DNA of 10,489 nucleotides, taken from positions 1-10,489 of the forward strand of contig DATIQT010000047.1 in assembly GCA_035470525.1 (NCBI GenBank), given 5' to 3'. Position numbers and translations under genes: made by a program. Positions 1 through 5,992 of this stretch are shown one piece after another (the stretch's first letter is position 1; every line of letters starts with the position of its first letter). Under the pieces are notes generated by a model. It was not told the origin of the DNA, searched no databases, and saw nothing but the letters and a program-made list of their open reading frames with translations. Origin of the DNA: CALXSC01 sp035470525 (lineage in GTDB: Bacteria > Pseudomonadota > Alphaproteobacteria > Rickettsiales > UBA1997).

Positions 1-270
1 ATAGAGAAAATATATACAGACGGAAATAGCTGTTATGATGTAGCTTTTGAATCTATAGGAGTAAAACATTTATTAGAAATAAGTGATGGAAAAACTAAAA
101 CACATATGATAGAGGCTACAAACAGTAATATAAGAGACAATTTAGCTAGATTTAATAGAAAGAGTAAAAGATATTCAAAAACATTTGAGATGTTAGATAA
201 TACTCTATTGTTGTATAGTTATTATAAAAAATTTAATGGAAAATTTTATGATAAGGTGTTAAGACAATAA
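1..270 (+). CDS. IS1-family transposase, C-terminal part (cut by window edge)
   Basis: This is the last 89 residues of a DDE transposase of the IS1 (InsB) type; the reading frame is open from base 1 to the TAA at 268-270, so the start lies outside the window. Two catalytic landmarks are visible: the YTDG segment (residues 5-8, Asp7 being the second acidic residue) and the HMIEATNSNIRDNLAR block (residues 35-50), where Glu38 fits the third acidic residue and the Asn/Arg/Leu pattern matches the IS1 C-terminus. The RKSKRYSK stretch (53-60) is also typical. The first catalytic Asp is not in view. Such enzymes cut and join the ends of their own insertion sequence. No frameshift is seen here, so the copy could be intact, but the left end and both terminal repeats cannot be checked from this window. 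Confidence 0.85.
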   Translation: MEKIYTDGNSCYDVAFESIGVKHLLEISDGKTKTHMIEATNSNIRDNLARFNRKSKRYSKTFEMLDNTLLLYSYYKKFNGKFYDKVLRQ

Positions 271-286
271 TAAGTGAACAATCTGC

Positions 287-388
287 TTGAGAGCGGAGGT
301 GTATAGGTGGAGGGTTGAGATCGTGTTAGGGGCGTACGATTTGTTTGTGGTTGGAGTTGGGGTGGTAAATGAGTTGTGTGTTGAGAAA
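287..388. other. G-rich, C-poor segment beside the transposase
   Basis: About 100 bases with very strong strand asymmetry: on the + strand G is roughly half of the bases and C only a handful, in a window that is otherwise extremely AT-rich. It contains short G runs such as GGTGGAGGG, GGGG and GGGGTGG. It lies between the transposase stop and the end of the minus-strand operon. An open + frame runs from the TGA at 275-277 to a TAA just before the AAAAGTATAA run, but it has no ATG and no recognisable protein. It may be the non-coding right end of the insertion sequence or a remnant of another element. Confidence 0.5.
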
Positions 389-391
389 TAA

Positions 392-424
392 AAGTATAAA
401 TGGTTTGAGTTCTTTTATATACTT
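392..424 (-). terminator. Possible terminator of the minus-strand operon
   Basis: Read on the minus strand, AAGTATATAAA (424-414) can pair with TTTATACTT (400-392) with one bulged base, around a 13-base loop, and the 3' arm is followed by a T-rich TTATTT tract. It sits 25 bases after the stop codon of the GNAT-Nudix gene, where a terminator is expected. The stem has only two G-C pairs, so it would be weak, and A/T palindromes are common by chance in such AT-rich DNA. Confidence 0.35.
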
Positions 425-448
425 AAACAAACTAAAAATGAAATTAAT

Positions 449-1447
449 TTATTTTAAGTATTTGTCGAATTCTTTGATAACTTCTTTATACATATCTTTT
501 TTAATGTAAAAAACTAAATTTGGTAATTCAGTTTTTGAAACTAATTTAACACCTATAAATTCTGGTTTTTCATCGGTTATATTATAATTAAAATCATTTT
601 CGTTGCCTAAAAATTCAAATAAAAAGAACTTCTTTTTTTGACCATTGTAACCATATTTTGTATAACCTTTGTCAAAAGTATATTTAAATGTTTTGTGAGA
701 TTCTGTGATTAATTTTAATTTATCTTTGTTTATGCCAATTTCTTCATATACTTCTCTATATGTAGCGTCTAATTCACTTTCATTTTTGTCGATACCTCCT
801 TCTGGGCATTGCCAACAATCAGGAAAATCAGATCTTTGAAAAGTATATATTTGACCTTTATTATTTATTAACATACAACCAATAGCTTCTCTGTAGGTAT
901 ATTGTTTTAATTTTGATATAGCATCGTAAAAATTATTTTTTGTTATTGAATAACAGAGAACGTTCATTCCGGAAAATAAAGTCTTTTCTCTCGTCATTTT
1001 TCCACCAACTTTTTCAAGTAAATTGATTGAACTTTGGTTTTTCATTGAAGACATAGTTGTAACTTCACTAAAGCCAAATTTTTCAAATCCTTCTTTTAGA
1101 ACCGCTACAACAGCCTCAGTACCATAACCTTTTCCTTGAAATTCTTCTAGGAAAGCATAACATAGGTTAACTGACATATCATAATTGTAATATAATCCAG
1201 CTTGTCCTGCGTATTCGTCTGTATCTTTTAAAAATATACTATAATAACTGAAACCATATTTTTCTTGATGTTCTATTATTTCGTTAAATCTTTCTCTTGC
1301 TTGTTCAAGTGTTTTTGGACCACCATCGAAATATTTCATAATAACAGGACTTTGATGAATCTTGCAAAAAGATCTAAAATCGGTTTTTGCAAGTTTTCTT
1401 AAAACAAGATTTTCTGTTTCTAAAATGTTTAATTGATTATTTTTCAT
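449..1447 (-). CDS. GNAT acetyltransferase fused to RppH-type Nudix hydrolase
   Basis: A 332-residue two-domain protein. Residues 8-170 are a RimJ/RimL-type GNAT domain: the acetyl-CoA loop Q-G-K-G-Y-G-T is at 104-110, followed by a helix and the N137-QSSIN-LLEKVG segment typical of this group. These enzymes usually acetylate protein N-termini or small amines. Residues 185-332 are a Nudix domain with a complete Nudix box: G217, E223, R231-E232, E235-E236, G238. The WQCPEGGI stretch before the box, and Y267-N-G-QKKKFF (RppH has YRGQKQKWF), point to the RppH/InvA subfamily, which removes pyrophosphate from 5' ends of mRNA or cleaves dinucleoside polyphosphates. Both active sites look intact. 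The start ATG overlaps the stop of the upstream H-protein-like gene as ATGA, so translation is probably coupled. It is the last gene of the minus-strand array. The physiological substrate of each domain is unknown. Confidence 0.88.
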   Translation of the reverse strand: MKNNQLNILETENLVLRKLAKTDFRSFCKIHQSPVIMKYFDGGPKTLEQARERFNEIIEHQEKYGFSYYSIFLKDTDEYAGQAGLYYNYDMSVNLCYAFLEEFQGKGYGTEAVVAVLKEGFEKFGFSEVTTMSSMKNQSSINLLEKVGGKMTREKTLFSGMNVLCYSITKNNFYDAISKLKQYTYREAIGCMLINNKGQIYTFQRSDFPDCWQCPEGGIDKNESELDATYREVYEEIGINKDKLKLITESHKTFKYTFDKGYTKYGYNGQKKKFFLFEFLGNENDFNYNITDEKPEFIGVKLVSKTELPNLVFYIKKDMYKEVIKEFDKYLK

Positions 1448-1821
1448 AATGTTTCTAAATAATCCTCATATTCACTTTTTGACATAGTGTCTTCAAGTTC
1501 GTTTAAATCTGTTATATATATTCTAAATAACCAGTTGTCATCATAATTCGAGTCTTTAATTGTATCTGGTTCACTAATTAAATTTTCATTGATTTCGGTC
1601 ATTTCTCCAGTAAATGGGGTATATAAAAGGATCTCATCATCGGCAAAAATAATACTTCCAACTTGATCACTTTTGTTGTAAAGGTTGTTTATTTCTGGTA
1701 ATTCTATAAGAGTGATATCCTCTTTTATTTTATTTAGTATGAAGTCTGTCAAACCAACAGTAGCTAAATCATTTTCCATAATCACATAATAGTGATCTTT
1801 TGTAAATCTTATTTCTTCCAT
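1444..1821 (-). CDS. Glycine cleavage H-protein-like protein without lipoyl lysine
   Basis: A 125-residue protein of the size and layout of GcvH: an N-terminal FTKDHYYVI strand (residues 6-14; GcvH has KYSKEHEWL), VGLTDFILNKI (22-32), ELPEI (40-44), YTPFTGEMTEIN (67-78; GcvH has Y-P-V-S-G-E-x-x-x-x-N), NWLFRI (96-101) and a C-terminal EYEDYLETL. In GcvH the lipoyl lysine lies in ESVKA, eight residues before the conserved proline. Here the ungapped equivalent is I58-F-A-D61-D, so the lysine is an aspartate and the motif is gone. It therefore should not carry lipoate or shuttle the aminomethyl group in the usual way. No gcvP, gcvT or lipoylation gene is nearby. It follows the last antiporter gene after 45 bases and overlaps the next gene by four. 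A structural or regulatory role is an inference only. Confidence 0.8.
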   Translation of the reverse strand: MEEIRFTKDHYYVIMENDLATVGLTDFILNKIKEDITLIELPEINNLYNKSDQVGSIIFADDEILLYTPFTGEMTEINENLISEPDTIKDSNYDDNWLFRIYITDLNELEDTMSKSEYEDYLETL

Positions 1822-1866
1822 TTATAAAATTTATTTAACAATTGAAATATTTCTAAGAAAACTTTT

Positions 1867-3315
1867 TTATTTTTCAAGTATAATCTTTATTATTTCGTTA
1901 TTAAAATAAAAAATTATTATTAATAAAAAAAACATAAATAAAGGTGCGATAAAAAATTTAAGCATTTCAAGATCAGTTATAGTTTTTAATTCAGGTATAT
2001 TTTTTGAAATAGGTTTTTTGAATAAGAAAAAATATATAAATATGCAGAATAATAAGAAAAGTACTGCGATTTCAATTAAATTTATAAAGTATAAAATATT
2101 AAAATTGTAAAAATTTAATTTTATAAAAAATAGTAAATTTAAAAATAATGGAGTAACTAATGTTAGAATATAAAAATTTAGTTCAGTTTTTTTATTTTTA
2201 TATAAAAAATAGGTAGAATTTAAATTAGAATTTAATAATAAAAACAAAATTCCACTATAAGCAAATATATTGCAGAAAATAGCAACTATTAAAATAATGA
2301 AATTAGAAAAAACTTTAATAAGTTCTAAATCACTGTTTATAAATAAAAGTTGTGATAAAAATATTAAGAAATTTGAAAAATTAAATAAAATTGTAAACTT
2401 TAAACTATTTTTTATTTCAAAAATTATTTGAATTATAGAAAAAATAAATAAGCCAGCCAAAATAAAACCTATATAATAAAAGTACAAGCCTAAATTATTA
2501 AATTCATTAGTGAAAAGATAATATGTAATTTTTATAAAAATAAATGTATTTAGAAAAATAAAAGGGAAAAAATAAATTATAAAAGCAGGTAAAAAATCCT
2601 CATAATATAATTTTTGTTTAAAGAAAAAATAAATTGGTAAAACAAATATACTTGAACATAAGAAAACAAAAGATAAAACTGTATAATAAATAGAATTAAA
2701 ATTGGCATCTTTTATATTTTGTTTTATAAATAGTAAAGTATTGTTTGAATAAAAATAATGTGAGAAAACCATGATAACAATAATACTTGATATTAATCCA
2801 ACTAAAAATGTTAATGAATAACCTTTTCTTAGGTCTTTCAATTCAGGATTAGTTAATAAAAATAAAGATGAAAAAAGAATAAATGTATAAATTAATATAC
2901 TGATTACAACATTATTTGAAAAAATAACCAATAAAGAAAAAAACAATAAAAATGTTATTTGTTTATTATAAAGTCTATATTTATTAAAAAGCTTCAAAAA
3001 ACTAAAAGAATTTTGAAAAACATAATTTAAAAAAATAATACAAATTGAAAAAATAGCACCAAAAGTTAAATTAAAAGAATTAATAGCAAATGAAATAGGA
3101 TTATTTATTGAAATGTCTAATAATTTAAATTCATATTCTCCATACATACTACAAAAAATTAATAGTAAAAAAGATATTGAGGTAAATGATAAATAAGAAA
3201 TATCATTAAGTAAATTTTGAATTTTAGTAAACTTGTTTAATGTAAAACTGCCCAAAATAGCAAATATTGGAATTAACAAAAAAGTCTTAGATAAAAAATA
3301 ATATAAATTTATCAT
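1867..3315 (-). CDS. Degenerate NuoL/M/N (MrpA/D)-like antiporter subunit
   Basis: A 482-residue, almost entirely hydrophobic protein with about 13-14 predicted membrane helices, matching the proton-conducting transporter family shared by complex I (NuoL/M/N) and Mrp antiporters. Family layout is recognisable at SNNVVISILIYTFILFSS (133-150, the helix-5 region), at LCSSIFVLPIYFFF (219-232; family GKSAxFPLHxWL) and at FNFSNFLIFLSQLLF (311-325; family AYSSxSxxG). The conserved helix-5 glutamate is Thr144 here, the helix-7 lysine is Ser222 by ungapped comparison, and the helix-10 His/Lys pair cannot be found. It is thus probably a structural or diverged subunit rather than an active pump unit. 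Its ATG overlaps the stop of the MrpD-like gene as ATGA. The family call is reasonably sure; the exact subunit identity (MrpA-like versus second MrpD) is not. Confidence 0.65.
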   Translation of the reverse strand: MINLYYFLSKTFLLIPIFAILGSFTLNKFTKIQNLLNDISYLSFTSISFLLLIFCSMYGEYEFKLLDISINNPISFAINSFNLTFGAIFSICIIFLNYVFQNSFSFLKLFNKYRLYNKQITFLLFFSLLVIFSNNVVISILIYTFILFSSLFLLTNPELKDLRKGYSLTFLVGLISSIIVIMVFSHYFYSNNTLLFIKQNIKDANFNSIYYTVLSFVFLCSSIFVLPIYFFFKQKLYYEDFLPAFIIYFFPFIFLNTFIFIKITYYLFTNEFNNLGLYFYYIGFILAGLFIFSIIQIIFEIKNSLKFTILFNFSNFLIFLSQLLFINSDLELIKVFSNFIILIVAIFCNIFAYSGILFLLLNSNLNSTYFLYKNKKTELNFYILTLVTPLFLNLLFFIKLNFYNFNILYFINLIEIAVLFLLFCIFIYFFLFKKPISKNIPELKTITDLEMLKFFIAPLFMFFLLIIIFYFNNEIIKIILEK

Positions 3316-4796
3316 AAAATACCACCATTACTAATAGAATTTAACAACATGCTAGATATATTACCTTCAAAAATAGATACCAAAATAATTAATAAAGATA
3401 ATATAAAAATTACAACCACATGATTTTTATTTAATTTAATTACTTCGTTTATGTCTAAATAGTTATATTTTTCTTTATGTTCTTTTGTGAAAATAAAATA
3501 ATATTTTAAAAACAAAAATACCATCATGATTTTTTCAAATAATAATGGAACGAATAAAAAATATTGCTTAGCTTCTATAGCTGATAACATAAAATTCCAA
3601 TAACTACCGAAGCTAAATCCTATTGGCAATAATAATTTTGATAATATTATACCATATATCAAAAATCTATATTTGTAAAAAGCAAACAATAATGGTGTAT
3701 CCGATTTTTCAAATAAATTAATACATAATACAACAAAAATATAAAATAAAAAATTAAATAATATATGATTTATTAAAAAAGAAATTATGCTAATAAAACC
3801 ATATAAATTATTTAAACCAAATAATAATAATATGTATCCCAATGTTATTAAACAGAAACTATAAACTATAGGTAATAAATTTTTTCGTTTAAATACAATA
3901 TATGAATTATGGATAACTAATATTGAACCTAAGATAAGAAATAAATAATTTAACCCAAAAATATTAAAAATGATGTTTGTATCAAACAAAGAAAATAAAA
4001 ATTTCCACAAAACATAAATACCAATAATAATATCACCAAACAATATATTTATAAATAATAAATTTGAAATTTCTGATGACTTCAAAACACTTGAAAAATA
4101 GAAATTGAATGAGAAAAATTTAAATAGTATACCAAATCCAAGTACTATTACAGATAAATTATATAAATAATTTTCACTCACCGCAGACAAATGTTTTGTA
4201 ATATAATCAATATCAGATGTTCCAAATGTGAAATATACTATAAATACAAAAAACATAAAGAAAATAGAACCCAAAACACCATTATTATAGTATTGAAAAG
4301 CTACTTTGTTATAATCTGTTATTTTATAATCAGACATTATATTATATAAGCTAAATGAATATAATTCTAAATAAATAAAAATATTAAAAATATTATTACT
4401 AGTCAAAATACCACAAATAGCAAAATAATTAATTAAATATATAGCAAAAAAGAAATTTAATTTTTTCGTTATAAGCAAATGGTCATCGAAGAACATAAAT
4501 GACAATAATTTCACAGAAAAAATCATTATAATAAATATTAAATTTATTATGCTAATTTTGTAGTCACCCATAATGAACAGAACACTATTGTTTATTTTGT
4601 TTTCCATGATAATATTTGGCAATAATAGAGGAAACAAATAGAAAGCTAGTAAAAGCAAAGAAGAAATACATCCTATTGTTATTATCATATTAGTTGTTTT
4701 ATAATTCTGAAGTGTATTAAAACAAGAAAGAATTAATGGTAAAAATAAAAAACAATAAGGCAAATTAATAAGATCCATCATAATCATCGTCCTCAT
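3312..4796 (-). CDS. mnhD: MrpD/NuoN-like cation/proton antiporter subunit
   Basis: A membrane protein of 488-494 residues with about 13-14 helices, of the proton-conducting transporter family; in Mrp systems this subunit carries proton flow coupled to Na+ or K+ movement. Key features retained are Glu144 in SNNIFNIFIYLELYSF (the helix-5 glutamate), the YYNNGVLGSIFF block (169-180), Lys226 in GFGILFKFF (the helix-7 lysine) and His344 in FLINHILFNF. The helix-10 lysine of the usual LxxHxxxK is Asn348, and the PLHxWLPDAH motif after Lys226 is degraded. The start overlaps the end of the MrpC-like gene by 32 bases. ATGs at codons 1, 4, 6 and 7 are all possible; a GAGGA sequence lies 8 bases before codon 6 (ATG at 4781-4779), which may be the true start. 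It belongs with the neighbouring MrpB- and MrpC-like genes in one complex. Confidence 0.78.
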   Translation of the reverse strand: MRTMIMMDLINLPYCFLFLPLILSCFNTLQNYKTTNMIITIGCISSLLLLAFYLFPLLLPNIIMENKINNSVLFIMGDYKISIINLIFIIMIFSVKLLSFMFFDDHLLITKKLNFFFAIYLINYFAICGILTSNNIFNIFIYLELYSFSLYNIMSDYKITDYNKVAFQYYNNGVLGSIFFMFFVFIVYFTFGTSDIDYITKHLSAVSENYLYNLSVIVLGFGILFKFFSFNFYFSSVLKSSEISNLLFINILFGDIIIGIYVLWKFLFSLFDTNIIFNIFGLNYLFLILGSILVIHNSYIVFKRKNLLPIVYSFCLITLGYILLLFGLNNLYGFISIISFLINHILFNFLFYIFVVLCINLFEKSDTPLLFAFYKYRFLIYGIILSKLLLPIGFSFGSYWNFMLSAIEAKQYFLFVPLLFEKIMMVFLFLKYYFIFTKEHKEKYNYLDINEVIKLNKNHVVVIFILSLLIILVSIFEGNISSMLLNSISNGGIL

Positions 4797-5070
4797 AATC
4801 TTCTTTTAATAAATTGCCAAGAATACTTGCACCAGTTAAAAACGTCAATAAGAAATTTATAAAAATAATTATAAATGTCGGAAACAAAATATCTTCTGCC
4901 TGTTTTATAATTATCAAATACATCATAAAAATAGTACTTAATAAATACACAAATCCTAAATTAACCATTTTTAAAATAGGTTTTCTTCTCAATAAAAAGG
5001 CAATTGTTGCTATACAAATCATCAGTATTAAACAACAAGATATTATTATTCTAAAACTTAATATACTCAT
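4765..5070 (-). CDS. mnhC: MrpC/NuoK-like antiporter subunit
   Basis: A 101-residue protein with three membrane helices (about 6-26, 36-55, 62-85), the size and topology of MrpC/MnhC and its complex I homologue NuoK. Family resemblance is seen in RRKPILKMVNLGFVYLL (28-44; NuoK/MrpC has RNLIRxxxGLELL) and in the AEDILFPTFIIIF stretch (58-70; family DPLPQALVLTAIVI). The helix-2 glutamate of NuoK is replaced, Gly39 being the ungapped equivalent. The C-terminus is a strongly acidic tail, EDYEDDDYDGSY (90-101), partly encoded in the overlap with the next gene. Position between the MrpB- and MrpD-like genes matches the standard mrp order and supports the assignment more than the sequence alone does. 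Confidence 0.68.
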   Translation of the reverse strand: MSILSFRIIISCCLILMICIATIAFLLRRKPILKMVNLGFVYLLSTIFMMYLIIIKQAEDILFPTFIIIFINFLLTFLTGASILGNLLKEDYEDDDYDGSY

Positions 5071-5359
5071 ATAATAAAGGTATTTTCCAATTTAATAAAA
5101 TAGCTAAAATAAAAACCAAAAAAAACATAAAAATAGCAACTAAAGTCCTTCCAAAAATTTTAAAAAACATTAGACTATTTACGCTAACATATTTATGTCG
5201 TAAGAATAATAGTGAATAACCTAGTAATATATATAAAAAGGATAAAGCGAAACTATAAAAACCAAATACATTGTAATTTACAATTGAAAAAAATCCAAAT
5301 AATAGTAATAATGGCACTAAAAAAGATATTACAAGTCTAAGAACTAAATCACCTTTCAT
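5051..5359 (-). CDS. mnhB: MrpB/MbhF-like antiporter subunit
   Basis: A 102-residue protein with about three helices. The N-terminal LVLRLVISFLVPLLLLFGFF (residues 5-24) closely follows the MrpB/MnhB signature LRxVxrlLvPliLLFGlY, in which an Arg and a Pro sit in the first helix. The glycine-rich HG..SPGGGFQAG loop that normally follows is replaced by NYNVFGFYSFALSF (28-41), so this conserved feature is lost. Gene order supports the call: it lies between an MbhD/E-like gene and an MrpC-like gene. It overlaps the upstream gene by 11 bases and the downstream gene by 20, and is preceded by an unusually strong ribosome binding site. It is presumed to be part of the inner-membrane antiporter complex. 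Confidence 0.66.
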   Translation of the reverse strand: MKGDLVLRLVISFLVPLLLLFGFFSIVNYNVFGFYSFALSFLYILLGYSLLFLRHKYVSVNSLMFFKIFGRTLVAIFMFFLVFILAILLNWKIPLLYEYIKF

Positions 5360-5939
5360 TTTCCTCCCTCCTTCTATTAAAAAAATATAAAAGAATTATT
5401 ATACCTATATAGAATATAATAATATGTGTTAGCTTTTGAAAAATTTTATTTTGATTTAGCAAAGCAATGTTTTCCATATAATTATTATAAGATTGTAAAT
5501 GTTTATTATTTAAATCTTGATCATTTAAATCATTTTGTATTGCAAAATTTTTTGTAATTAACTGATTTTCTGATTTATCTATTTTATAAAAATTAACTCC
5601 AATTATAGAAAATATTACAAAAAATGCTATTACTAATAAAGTTATTTTAGATAAAGAATATTCATTTTCTTCAAGTTCTTCGTCCTCATAATTACAATCA
5701 GAATTAAATACAAAAAACAGTATAGCAAAAATAAAAAAGATACTAATAATTAAAAATTCACCTAAAAATACTTGTTGTGTAAGCATTGTTGTAGCAGTAA
5801 ATATAATTAAAAAAATGCTTATGAATAATGATAAAAATAAACTATATATTGTTTTAATAAAAAATATAGTAAAAAATGATAAAGCAATCAATACTATTGT
5901 TAATGGTATATCAAAAACAGAAAATAAAGAATCCAGCAT
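5349..5939 (-). CDS. MbhD/MbhE-like (MrpA C-terminal-like) antiporter subunit
   Basis: A 196-residue membrane protein. The frame can begin at a TTG (5942), but the next codon is ATG (5939), which is preferred. Three helices (about residues 11-80) resemble the MbhD/DUF4040 domain and the related NuoJ, including TQQVFLGEFLIISIFFIFAIL (55-75), which occupies the place of the conserved APDVALTEAAVG segment. After an acidic linker (EDEELEEN, 86-93) come a fourth helix (about 98-117), a polar Asn/Gln/Asp-rich loop of about 50 residues, and a fifth helix (172-188) ending in RRREENER. Helix-loop-helix after MbhD is the plan of MbhE, so the gene looks like the C-terminal part of MrpA as a separate protein. 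NuoJ is the alternative; the MrpB-like gene next to it argues for MrpA/MbhDE. A gap of about 50 bases follows the glycosylase gene. Confidence 0.58.
   Translation of the reverse strand: MLDSLFSVFDIPLTIVLIALSFFTIFFIKTIYSLFLSLFISIFLIIFTATTMLTQQVFLGEFLIISIFFIFAILFFVFNSDCNYEDEELEENEYSLSKITLLVIAFFVIFSIIGVNFYKIDKSENQLITKNFAIQNDLNDQDLNNKHLQSYNNYMENIALLNQNKIFQKLTHIIIFYIGIIILLYFFNRRREENER
5361..5372 (-). promoter_or_regulatory. Strong ribosome binding site of the MrpB-like gene
   Basis: On the minus strand AGGAGGGAGGAA precedes the ATG at 5359; the perfect AGGAGG core (5372-5367) is seven bases from the start codon. Most other starts in this window have no clear Shine-Dalgarno sequence. The site lies inside the last codons of the upstream gene, where it also encodes the C-terminal RRREENER. 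Confidence 0.75.
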
Positions 5940-5992
5940 CAATCATTTAATTAATCACTTTACATATAGTAAATATAATTTTATTTTAAATG

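Noticed and set aside
337..388. Similarity between the G/T-rich strip here and the right edge read on the minus strand (a possible shared repeat)
   Set aside because: Short matches such as GTTGG...TGGT occur, but the alignment needs many gaps and both are G/T-rich, so chance is the simpler reading.
275..391. A 39-codon + strand gene in the G-rich strip
   Set aside because: It has no ATG, and its Val/Gly-rich product simply reflects the G/T-rich DNA.
4814..5074. An 86-residue open frame on the + strand
   Set aside because: It lies opposite the MrpC-like gene, has no recognisable domain, and its Ile/Lys-rich composition is what the reverse of an AT-rich membrane gene gives.
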